From the NCBI GenBank assembly GCA_964407285.1, contig CAYOVG010000418.1, positions 1 through 5,444 of the forward strand: DNA of 5,444 nt. Reading direction: 5' to 3'. The DNA comes from CAYOVG01 sp964407285 (GTDB taxonomy: Bacteria > Desulfobacterota > Syntrophobacteria > Syntrophobacterales > Syntrophobacteraceae). Of this stretch, positions 1 to 5,040 are shown piece by piece. The translations under genes and the position numbers were made by a program. Numbering within the stretch: the first letter of the stretch is position 1; the number at the start of each line of letters is the position of its first letter. Below the pieces are notes generated by a model, which saw only the letters and a program-made list of their open reading frames with translations, was not told the origin of the DNA and ran no database searches.

Positions 1-62
1 TGGGCAAGAAGGAACGCAATGTCTTCAGCATGGACGACAGGCGCGAGATGGCCGGTGCGTAA
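1..62 (+). CDS. C-terminal end of an unrecognised protein (5' truncated)
   Basis: Frame 3 is open from the window edge to a TAA at 60-62 and reads GKKERNVFSMDDRREMAGA, a charged and plausible C-terminus. The other two forward frames give less protein-like text. Too little is visible to name a family. The strong intrinsic terminator about 100 bases downstream on the same strand fits the end of a plus-strand transcription unit here. The choice of frame is inference from composition and from the terminator position. Confidence 0.5.
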   Translation, partial: GKKERNVFSMDDRREMAGA

Positions 63-133
63 CCGGAATGGGATTTGGGATAGCGCGGACGTAGGACGAT
101 TATACCATCTAAGAGAGCGTAGGGCTTAGATTT

Positions 134-152
134 CTCCCCCTGCTTCGGGGAG
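134..152 (+). repeat. small GC-rich hairpin upstream of terminator
   Basis: CTCCCC (134-139) pairs perfectly with GGGGAG (147-152) across a 7-base loop. It has no T-tract of its own and lies seven bases before the terminator stem, so it may be an accessory hairpin at the 3' end of the upstream transcript. Confidence 0.4.
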
Positions 153-158
153 CTGTGG

Positions 159-192
159 GGTGGGCGCGATAAAATCGCGCTCACCTTTTTTT
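159..192 (+). terminator. strong rho-independent terminator
   Basis: A 12-bp stem (159-170 with 174-185, one G-T wobble) closes a three-base AAA loop and is followed directly by seven T residues (186-192). It ends the transcription unit whose last gene stops at 62 and insulates the TPR gene downstream. Confidence 0.9.
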
Positions 193-262
193 GTTCCTCG
201 AGGATTTATTCGTCCTTTACTCACAGGTTCTTCTCCATGGGAAATCGGGAAAGCAGTAGCGG

Positions 263-291
263 TTGACAGGTCCCCGGAATAGCGTTACAAG
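263..291 (+). promoter_or_regulatory. candidate sigma70 promoter for the TPR gene
   Basis: A perfect TTGACA (263-268) is followed after 17 bases by TACAAG (286-291), which matches four of six bases of the -10 consensus. Transcription would start near 298, giving a leader of about 45 bases before the ATG at 342. The position between a strong terminator and a gene start supports it. The weak -10 keeps confidence moderate. Confidence 0.5.
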
Positions 292-341
292 ATTTCGAAG
301 CCGTCAGGCCCTGTATCGTCCACAATTTCAGGAGGGAAGTC

Positions 342-911
342 ATGGACGGAAACCTGCCGGTCGGCACTTTGAACGTGCTCATAGCCCTTTTCGGCGTTCT
401 CTTTGTCGCCCTTATGGTGTACGAGTACCTCAAGCTGAGAGATTTCAAGGATGAAATGCGCAGATCCCTTGCCGATCTCCGGGACGATATCCACAAAACC
501 CAAAAGGCGTCTCAGCGCATTACCGCCAGCTATGGAATCAAAGACCCCGCTCAACGCATTTCTTTGCTTGAATCCGCCGTCCGGATTGCTCCCGCCGCTT
601 TCAACGGCTTCAATGCGCTCGGCTACGCATACCTCGACAACGGAGACTTCCAGAAAGCGGTAGACGCGTTCAAAGAAGCCACGCATTATCGTCCGAAGGA
701 CAAGGAGGGGTATTGCGACCTGGCCGTCGCTTACCTCGGAAACGGTGATTTCGATCTTTGCATCAAGTACTTGAAAAAGGCTATCACCGTGGATGAAAGC
801 ACAAAGGACGATCTTCGCGGGAACCCTGTCTTCGCCTCCGTCTCCGACCGCGCCGAGTTCCAGGCTCTTTTCTCGTACCGGCCGGGCCCCGACGAGGCAG
901 CAACGCTCTAA
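342..911 (+). CDS. membrane-anchored tetratricopeptide (TPR) repeat protein
   Basis: This is a 189-residue protein. One hydrophobic segment spans about residues 7-27. The N-terminus before it is acidic and the segment after it is rich in Lys/Arg (K31, R33, K36, R40, R41), so the positive-inside rule puts the C-terminal part in the cytoplasm. Residues 28-60 form a charged, probably coiled-coil helix. Two TPR units follow, at about 86-118 (with NALGYAYLDNGDFQKAVDAF) and 120-152 (with DLAVAYLGNGDFDLCIKYL). The segment near 161-177 (NPVFASVSDRAEFQALF) resembles the short motif that often closes TPR arrays. AGGAGGG at 330-336, five bases before the ATG, fixes the start. TPRs usually mediate protein-protein contacts, so this is probably an inner-membrane scaffold. 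The partner is unknown and no enzyme domain is seen. The gene stands alone, between a terminator and a convergent unit. Confidence 0.9.
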   Translation: MDGNLPVGTLNVLIALFGVLFVALMVYEYLKLRDFKDEMRRSLADLRDDIHKTQKASQRITASYGIKDPAQRISLLESAVRIAPAAFNGFNALGYAYLDNGDFQKAVDAFKEATHYRPKDKEGYCDLAVAYLGNGDFDLCIKYLKKAITVDESTKDDLRGNPVFASVSDRAEFQALFSYRPGPDEAATL

Positions 912-938
912 GCGAAACGGGAATACGAAAGAAAAGAC

Positions 939-997
939 AAAAAAAGCACGAAGCGAGCCGCCATGAGCTGTCAATGGCCGGCAAAGGCTTCGTGCTT
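939..997 (-). terminator. large hairpin terminator between convergent genes, strongest in the minus direction
   Basis: AAGCACGAAGC (944-954) pairs over 11 bp with GCTTCGTGCTT (987-997). Inside, GCCGCCAT (957-964) can pair with ATGGCCGGC (974-982) with one bulge, giving a long two-part stem. Read on the minus strand, the stem is followed by an unbroken T-run (plus-strand A-run at 939-945), as in an intrinsic terminator for the rubredoxin gene. Read on the plus strand, the tail is only TTCTTGT, so termination of the TPR transcript would be weaker. Confidence 0.75.
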
Positions 998-1040
998 CTT
1001 GTGAGCGACAGTGTGTCTCATCGACATGCGCCGCGTTGAA

Positions 1041-1268
1041 TCACCTGGTAGCGGGCGTCTCGCAGCCTATCTCCCTGGTGGAGCCGGGTCCCGCGAGGGG
1101 ACGAAAACACTGCTTGCCTCCGCCGCAAACCGGGCATCGCCAGGACTCCGGCAAGTCCTCGAAACTGGTTCCCTTGGGGATTTTGCCTTTTCTGTCCCCG
1201 CGGTCGGGGTCGTAGGTATATCCGCAATTAACGGTCTGACATTGCCACATTTCTTCCGGCCTGGCCAC
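1041..1268 (-). CDS. rubredoxin with C-x4-C first motif
   Basis: This is a 75-residue small iron-sulfur electron carrier of the cytoplasm that binds one Fe by four cysteines. The ligands are C10 and C15 in the first knuckle (CQTVNCGYTYDP) and C45 and C48 in the second (CPVCGGGK). The core features GYTYDP, IPKGTSFEDLPESWRCP and FRPL are all present. Classical rubredoxins have C-x2-C in the first knuckle. Here two extra residues lie between the ligands, as I recall for the second rubredoxin of Desulfovibrio desulfuricans 27774. The protein also carries about 17 extra C-terminal residues with an additional Cys (C69). The start chosen is GTG at 1266-1268, because AAGGAG lies six bases upstream. 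A downstream ATG (residue 7) is possible but has a poorer site. Likely partners are oxygen or superoxide detoxifying enzymes, none of which is in the window. It may be co-transcribed with the rubredoxin-like gene upstream. Confidence 0.93.
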   Translation of the reverse strand: MARPEEMWQCQTVNCGYTYDPDRGDRKGKIPKGTSFEDLPESWRCPVCGGGKQCFRPLAGPGSTREIGCETPATR

Positions 1269-1346
1269 AAAAAACTCCTTTCGACCCCGTCTGTCCGATT
1301 TGCGACGACAGACTCGAGTTCCGCTCTTTCCATCGATAACGCCACC

Positions 1347-1363
1347 GGCGCGTAACCCGCGCC
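1347..1363. repeat. perfect hairpin between the two rubredoxin genes
   Basis: GGCGCG (1347-1352) and CGCGCC (1358-1363) form a perfect 6-bp stem with a 5-base loop. There is no T-tract on either strand, so it is not an obvious terminator. The 198 bases between the two minus-strand genes are very GC-rich, and I see no convincing promoter in them. Readthrough from the upstream gene is therefore possible. A second short dyad, TCTGTC with GACAGA, lies nearer the rubredoxin start. Confidence 0.35.
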
Positions 1364-1466
1364 AATCTCACACCGCGCCCATGCCGCCCGCTTTGCCGCC
1401 CGCGCCGCTCACGCGACGCGGGCGGAGAACGCACAAGCGCGGACCGCACATTCAGCGCCGGATGTT

Positions 1467-1655
1467 CTACTTATGGCCCTTGGAGCTTTCCTGGTACACA
1501 TTGGCGTTGATGTTGCCCGAATCGGGTCCGCCGCATTCCGGGATGTAGCAGGTCACATCCAGGAACTCGCATTTTTCCTTGCACGATGGACAGGTTTCAG
1601 GGGGAGTCGCCACATCGACGGTATTTCCACATTTATTGCATTTCCATACGGACAT
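1467..1655 (-). CDS. rubredoxin-like Cys-rich small protein
   Basis: This 62-residue protein starts with a rubredoxin-like knuckle pair, C6-N-K-C9-G and C22-P-S-C25, separated by 12 residues. That is the short spacing found in rubrerythrin-type rubredoxin domains, and it would bind Fe or Zn. Unlike plain rubredoxins it has three more cysteines, C29, C36 and C41, in the block CEFLDVTCYIPECGGPDSGN, followed by a polar tail. The conserved look of that second block suggests a second metal site or a redox disulfide, which is inference. The start is ATG at 1653-1655 with AAAGGAG seven bases upstream. The gene lies 198 bases upstream of the true rubredoxin on the same strand, so both may serve one electron-transfer or oxidative-stress role. 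I recognise the type from anaerobe genomes but cannot give it a firm family name. Confidence 0.85.
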   Translation of the reverse strand: MSVWKCNKCGNTVDVATPPETCPSCKEKCEFLDVTCYIPECGGPDSGNINANVYQESSKGHK

Positions 1656-1839
1656 CTCGGTGCTCCTTTCTCTTGCTCGGGTTCATCCTGTTTGGTCGTT
1701 CGTTCGGAATCCAGACCTCGAAATCTCCATCCCCCACACCCTTCAGGACGCACTGAGATCGGACTGAAGGCCTGATAGTGCGGGTACTATTGGGTTTCCA
1801 TGACGCCCGTTATCCGTACCGCCCCTCCGCGGATTTCAA

Positions 1840-1880
1840 CCGGCTCACGCAGGCGGGAACATGCGCCGGCTCATGTCAGG
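1840..1880. repeat. imperfect direct repeat
   Basis: CCGGCTCACGCAGG (1840-1853) recurs as CCGGCTCATGTCAGG (1866-1880), with one substitution and one inserted base and starts 26 bases apart. It could be a pair of protein-binding sites ahead of the leftward rubredoxin-like gene, or it could be chance. Confidence 0.3.
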
Positions 1881-1930
1881 TGCATCGAAAAGATCCCGAT
1901 ACTTTCGGATATCGACGTCACTCTGCTCCA

Positions 1931-1959
1931 TCTATAACTGCTTGACCTGTAAATGGCAA
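1931..1959 (-). promoter_or_regulatory. candidate leftward sigma70 promoter
   Basis: On the minus strand TTGCCA (1954-1959, five of six bases of the -35 consensus) is followed after 17 bases by TATAGA (1931-1936, four of six). Transcription would start near 1925 and run leftward into the rubredoxin-like gene, leaving a leader of about 270 bases. No better promoter was seen closer to that gene. Confidence 0.35.
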
Positions 1960-1981
1960 CAAGCATGCCATGCCTCATGCC

Positions 1982-2010
1982 TTGAAGCCTTTCAGGAAAC
2001 ACCTTAGAAT
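1982..2010 (+). promoter_or_regulatory. candidate rightward sigma70 promoter
   Basis: TTGAAG (1982-1987, four of six) and TAGAAT (2005-2010, five of six) are 17 bases apart. Transcription would start near 2017 and run toward the TIGR04222 gene at 2552, giving a leader of about 535 bases that contains the dyads below. It could instead drive a small RNA. Confidence 0.35.
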
Positions 2011-2307
2011 CCGAACGCTTATCGATATTTCGGTAATCTGTGCCCGCGTCCGCTTTGGGTTTCGAGACACTCTTGGGACATACCGTATACCGAAACCGGG
2101 ACGACTGCCCGTGCAGGGCATTACAGGCATCCGGACGGGCGCCGCCGGCGACGCGATAATCGAACCGCGCAAGCCGTCATGCGGTCAAGTCCATCCAAAC
2201 CGGGCAAAAAGAGGACCATTGAATCAACTGAATGCGTGCGCGCAACCACGTTTGTATGAAACGGTCAAACCATCCCGAGCAATCGCCGTTATATGTCTCA
2301 AACCCGC

Positions 2308-2329
2308 CATGATACACATTCGTATCATG
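2308..2329. repeat. perfect 8-bp inverted repeat
   Basis: CATGATAC (2308-2315) and GTATCATG (2322-2329) are perfect complements around a 6-base loop. With no T-tract it is not a terminator. It could be an operator for a dimeric regulator or an RNA hairpin in the leader of the downstream operon. Confidence 0.5.
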
Positions 2330-2342
2330 AAACGCAGCATCC

Positions 2343-2362
2343 CGGCATGAGACGCCATGCCG
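2343..2362. repeat. perfect 7-bp inverted repeat
   Basis: CGGCATG (2343-2349) pairs with CATGCCG (2356-2362) across the loop AGACGC. It lies 13 bases after the preceding dyad, so the two could form tandem hairpins in a leader transcript. Confidence 0.45.
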
Positions 2363-2433
2363 CCGCCACCGCGTCTCCCTGAAAGCGACCTTAAGCTCCT
2401 CTGCGTAAATCAGATGGACATGCGTGGCTTCAC

Positions 2434-2448
2434 ATGTCATTATGACAT
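2434..2448. promoter_or_regulatory. 15-base perfect palindrome, operator-like
   Basis: ATGTCATTATGACAT is a perfect odd palindrome (arms ATGTCA and TGACAT around TTA), centred about 110 bases upstream of the TIGR04222 start. The size and AT-rich centre are typical of sites for dimeric helix-turn-helix regulators. No regulator gene is in the window, so the role is inference. Confidence 0.4.
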
Positions 2449-2551
2449 CGCTCAGCGGAGGAAATGCGACACACCGGCATTCATTCATGTACGCCATCGC
2501 CCGGCGCATCGAACAAGCGGCATATCGGAGAATTATAAGGAGACGAGCATC

Positions 2552-3540
2552 ATGGAACGGCTTGCCCGAAATCCCATCGCGGACATGCATGGCCCCGATT
2601 TTCTCGTTCTGTACTTGATCGTCATTGCGGCCACCCTGGGGTACTGCCTGTGGAAGGTTAGAAACGCCGACCCCGGGGCAGACGGCCCGGCCCCCTTCCC
2701 TTCCCGGCACGACCCGTACGAACTGGCCTACCTGCGCGGCGGCGAACGGGAAGTCATCCGTCTCGCCGTATTCAAGCNNNNNNNNNNCTGATCCAAAACG
2801 GCTTCCTGATGCTCGGGAGCGCTGGAGACGGACGCATCGGGCGCGCCCCCGATATCGACCCCGACCGCCTGGCGAAATTGCTCCCTATCGAGCGCAAGGC
2901 GCTCGACTGCTTCCATCTTTCCAAAACCGTGCAGGAGGCCGTCGCCGAAATCTCCCACACTGTCAAAGATGAATGCCTCCCTTACGAATGGCGTCTCCGG
3001 AAGGAGGGTTTCCTCACATCACGGGAAATGGAGGGCGCGACAACGAGACTGCGAATGACGGCGCTGGCCGTCATCGGCGGTCTGGGCATCTACAAGATCG
3101 TGATAGCCGTTTCGAGGGGCCGGTTCAATATACTTTTTCTGTTATTCATGCTGATATTCGGATCGATGTTTGTCTTCCTGATCACCAGAACACGCCGCAT
3201 CAGCAGGCGCGGACGCCGGTACCTCCAAATGGTTCAGGATGAACTCCGTCCGGCCGGGGGAGCGATGGGTCCCGGACATTTCGGCTCACAACCCGACGAC
3301 CCCGGCCTGCGGGACTCTTACGCGGAGGAACTGGCGATGCTGGTGGGAGTTTTCGGTTTCAGCATGCTTGCCGGGACCGCCTATGCCGAATACATGAACG
3401 TTCTCGGCCCTCCGGCGTCTTCGGGCGACACAAGCGGGGGCTGCGGCGGAGGCGGTTGCGGCGGAGGCAGCGGGGACAGTAGCGGAGATGGAGGCGGTTG
3501 CGGCGGAGGAGGATGCGGGGGTTGCGGCGGAGGTGATTGA
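2552..3540 (+). CDS. TIGR04222-type membrane protein with Gly/Cys-rich C-terminal tail (gene interrupted by assembly gap)
   Basis: I read about 325 residues, joined across the N run. The opening HGPDFLVLYL, a transmembrane segment near 16-34, and then HDPYELAYLRGGEREVIRLA match the family I know as TIGR04222 domain-containing membrane proteins. A cytoplasmic helical domain follows to about residue 160. Two transmembrane segments come next, near 165-182 and 189-207, and then a very basic stretch (RTRRISRRGRR). A fourth hydrophobic segment lies near 258-275. The tail from about 285 is almost only Gly, Ser, Asp and Cys, with cysteines at 294, 299, 313, 318 and 321. ATG at 2552 is chosen because AAGGAG lies at 2537-2542. 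The frame is open upstream to 2357, but that part does not look like protein. The function of the family is not established to my knowledge. The radical SAM gene 36 bases downstream suggests that the tail is modified (inference). The frame after the gap is shifted by one unless the true gap is not ten bases. Confidence 0.85.
2778..2787. other. assembly gap of ten N
   Basis: Ten undetermined bases sit inside the TIGR04222 gene. Reading frames on the two sides do not match at a length of ten, so ten is probably a placeholder. The text before (AVFK) and after (LIQNGFL) would fit the family pattern A-L-x-x-L-x-x-x-G-x-L with no residue missing. That corresponds to the flanks overlapping by one C. 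Confidence 0.95.
3448..3533 (+). repeat. internal GGCGGAGG-type repeats encoding the Gly/Cys tail
   Basis: An identical 20-base unit occurs at 3448-3467 and 3490-3509, and its last 14 bases recur at 3520-3533. The units encode the repeated Gly-Gly-Cys-Gly-Gly pattern of the protein tail. Such near-exact DNA copies suggest that the tail grew or changes by slippage or unequal recombination. Confidence 0.85.
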
Positions 3541-3576
3541 AAGCGGTCCACGGAGAAATTCGATGGAGGGGGATAG

Positions 3577-4884
3577 TTGAACACCAGGGCCGAGGCTCCC
3601 CGATACCGGCCCGGCGGCCTGCTCCTCCAGTGGCATATCACGGAGCGGTGCAACCTTCGGTGCGCGCACTGCTACCAGGATTCCTTCTCGGGGGACGAAC
3701 CGGGTTTCGAAGGCCTCATGGCCATCCTGGACCAGTTCAAGTCGATGCTCGCATCGTGGAACAATCCGGATGACAACGACAATCCGGACGGCGACGGGAA
3801 CGGAGCAGACGATGCGGACGCGCACAGCTATGAGCACGAGAGGAAATGCGTAAACGGACAGCGAAACGAAAAGGGGAAGGGAAGCGAAAATGAACTGTCC
3901 GCAATAAGGGGCCACATAACCGTGACCGGTGGGGAACCCTTCATCCGCACCGACTTTATGGAACTCCTCCGGGTCTTTGCCTCCCATAAGGACCTTTTCA
4001 GCTTTGCCGTTCTTACCAACGGCAGTTGCATCGACAAGGCCACGGCGCGCCGGCTCGGCGAACTGAAACCCTCCTTCGTGCAGGTGAGCATGGAGGGCGG
4101 CAGGGAGACTCACGACCGAATCCGCGGGTTCGGGTCTTTCGAGAGGGCGGTTTCGGGGGTTCGGAGGCTCGTCCGGGAGGGTGTCCGCACGTACATTTCG
4201 TTTACGGCTCACAGGGACAACTACCGCGAGTTCCCCATCGTCGCTGAAACCGCCCGGCGGCTTAAAGCCGACCGAGTCTGGGCCGACCGCTATATTCCGC
4301 CCCCCATGGACCGTGCGGATTCTCCAGCATCCGGCCTTGCCGCATCCGGTGCAGCCATTCATGCCGGCGCTCCCGCATCCATCATTGCCCGCCCCCCCGA
4401 CGCGTCTCACTCCCCTTTCGCTGCCCCCGCCGGTTCCGCGCCCCAGCCGCTCACACCATCCGAAACGCTCCATTTCTTCCGGATCATGCGTGACGCGCGC
4501 CCCAAAGGTTGGCGACGCCTGCTCGGAAGAACCGAAATAGCCATGCACAGGGGACTTCAATTTCTGGCGGCCGGAGGGATTCCGTACCGCTGCACGGCGG
4601 GCGACACCCTCATCACGATCCAACCCAACGGAGACCTGTATCCCTGCAGGCGCATGCCCATCAAGGTCGGCAACGTTTTTGAATCGCACCTGGCCGAACT
4701 CTACAGGACGAGCGATGTCTTCCAGTCGCTCCGAAACCCGGACCGGATCAGCCGGGGATGCGAGAGGTGCTTTTTCGCCGGGACCTGCCGCGGCGGCCTC
4801 AAGTGCCTTTCGTATGCACTCACGGGCAGCCCGTTCGACGCGGACCCCGGCTGCCCGCTCGCACTCACTTCCGGCACGCAATGA
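3577..4884 (+). CDS. radical SAM/SPASM peptide-modifying enzyme (maturase)
   Basis: This is a 435-residue protein. The [4Fe-4S] radical SAM motif CNLRCAHC has ligands C25, C29 and C32. The GGEP motif for SAM binding is at 118-121, and QVSMEGGRETHDRIRG at 169-184 continues the barrel. The C-terminal SPASM domain, which holds auxiliary clusters, has C339, C357 (GDLYPC), C395, C398, C404, C410 and C426. This architecture is typical of enzymes that form crosslinks or other changes on ribosomal peptides, and also of PqqE and sulfatase maturases. Two inserts are unusual: an acidic Asn/Asp/Gly-rich stretch at about 62-106, between the cluster motif and GGEP, and an Ala/Pro/Ser-rich stretch at about 241-292 before the SPASM domain. 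The start is TTG at 3577 with GGAGGGGG just upstream. The gene lies 36 bases after the Gly/Cys-tailed membrane protein, with no terminator between, so they very likely form an operon. The tail is the likely substrate (inference). The exact reaction is unknown. Confidence 0.93.
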   Translation: MNTRAEAPRYRPGGLLLQWHITERCNLRCAHCYQDSFSGDEPGFEGLMAILDQFKSMLASWNNPDDNDNPDGDGNGADDADAHSYEHERKCVNGQRNEKGKGSENELSAIRGHITVTGGEPFIRTDFMELLRVFASHKDLFSFAVLTNGSCIDKATARRLGELKPSFVQVSMEGGRETHDRIRGFGSFERAVSGVRRLVREGVRTYISFTAHRDNYREFPIVAETARRLKADRVWADRYIPPPMDRADSPASGLAASGAAIHAGAPASIIARPPDASHSPFAAPAGSAPQPLTPSETLHFFRIMRDARPKGWRRLLGRTEIAMHRGLQFLAAGGIPYRCTAGDTLITIQPNGDLYPCRRMPIKVGNVFESHLAELYRTSDVFQSLRNPDRISRGCERCFFAGTCRGGLKCLSYALTGSPFDADPGCPLALTSGTQ

Positions 4885-4896
4885 ACACGCAATGAA
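4875..4896 (+). repeat. 11-bp perfect tandem duplication across the stop codon
   Basis: CACGCAATGAA occurs twice in direct succession (4875-4885 and 4886-4896). The first copy contains the radical SAM stop codon TGA at 4882-4884. The repeat does not alter the protein and probably arose by slippage. Confidence 0.8.
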
Positions 4897-4916
4897 ATGG
4901 GAAGATCCAAAGACCG

Positions 4917-4944
4917 GGCGGCGCGGGAACGAGCGCGCGCCGCC
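4917..4944 (+). terminator. GC-rich hairpin after the maturase, possible weak terminator
   Basis: GGCGGCGCG (4917-4925) pairs perfectly with CGCGCCGCC (4936-4944) across a 10-base loop, 33 bases after the radical SAM stop codon. The stem is very stable, but no T-tract follows. It could stop transcription with help, protect the 3' end, or be only a GC-rich chance structure. Confidence 0.4.
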
Positions 4945-5012
4945 GCCCGTTCACCGCTCAATATCCACAGGTGCGGTACTCAAACTTCCCGGACGCTTCG
5001 AAGCATTCGACG

Positions 5013-5040
5013 GCCGGAAAACAGCAGCAGGATTTCCGGC
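5013..5040. repeat. perfect 8-bp inverted repeat
   Basis: GCCGGAAA (5013-5020) pairs with TTTCCGGC (5033-5040) across a 12-base loop. There is no T-run afterward. It may be a second 3'-end hairpin of the upstream operon or a regulatory dyad for the glycosyltransferase. Confidence 0.4.

Larger units (their letters stand above)
1656..2551. other. long non-coding stretch between divergent transcription units
   Basis: I see no convincing gene in these roughly 900 bases. The open frames present lack ribosome binding sites and recognisable protein patterns. The stretch is the upstream region of two divergent units, the rubredoxin-like gene (leftward) and the TIGR04222/radical SAM operon (rightward). 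It holds promoter-like elements on both strands, direct repeats and several perfect dyads, described separately. Further small dyads are CCTTCAG (1740-1746) with CTGAAGG (1764-1770) in the rubredoxin-like leader, and TGCCC with GGGCA at 2106-2120. I found no tRNA, no known riboswitch core and no insertion-sequence ends. A decayed gene or an unannotated small RNA cannot be excluded. Confidence 0.6.

Noticed and set aside
285..974. 229-codon minus-strand frame opposite the TPR gene
   Set aside because: It is a shadow of the TPR gene. The forward protein has clear TPR motifs and a strong ribosome binding site.
1954..1969. sigma54-like -24/-12 element (TGGCA then GC with GG-N10-GC spacing)
   Set aside because: The spacing fits, but the -12 half matches poorly, and the same bases serve better as a -35 box of the leftward sigma70-like promoter.
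1970..2350. 126-codon plus-strand frame in the long non-coding stretch
   Set aside because: There is no ribosome binding site, and the translation shows no motif, hydrophobic pattern or family resemblance. A decayed gene remains possible but is not supported.
2357..2551. N-terminal extension of the TIGR04222 gene from an upstream ATG
   Set aside because: The extension has no protein-like pattern. AAGGAG at 2537-2542 and the family's usual short N-terminus support ATG 2552.
1656..2551. tRNA, riboswitch or CRISPR content in the long gap
   Set aside because: No T-arm or cloverleaf, no known riboswitch core and no evenly spaced repeats were seen by eye.
2177..2710. 177-codon minus-strand frame
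   Set aside because: It overlaps the start of the TIGR04222 gene on the opposite strand, has no ribosome binding site and shows no recognisable protein pattern.
3286..4881. Open frame of 531 codons on the minus strand opposite the tail and the maturase
   Set aside because: It is antisense to two well-supported genes, has no domain pattern, uses a TTG start without a ribosome site and is explained by the high GC of the coding strand.
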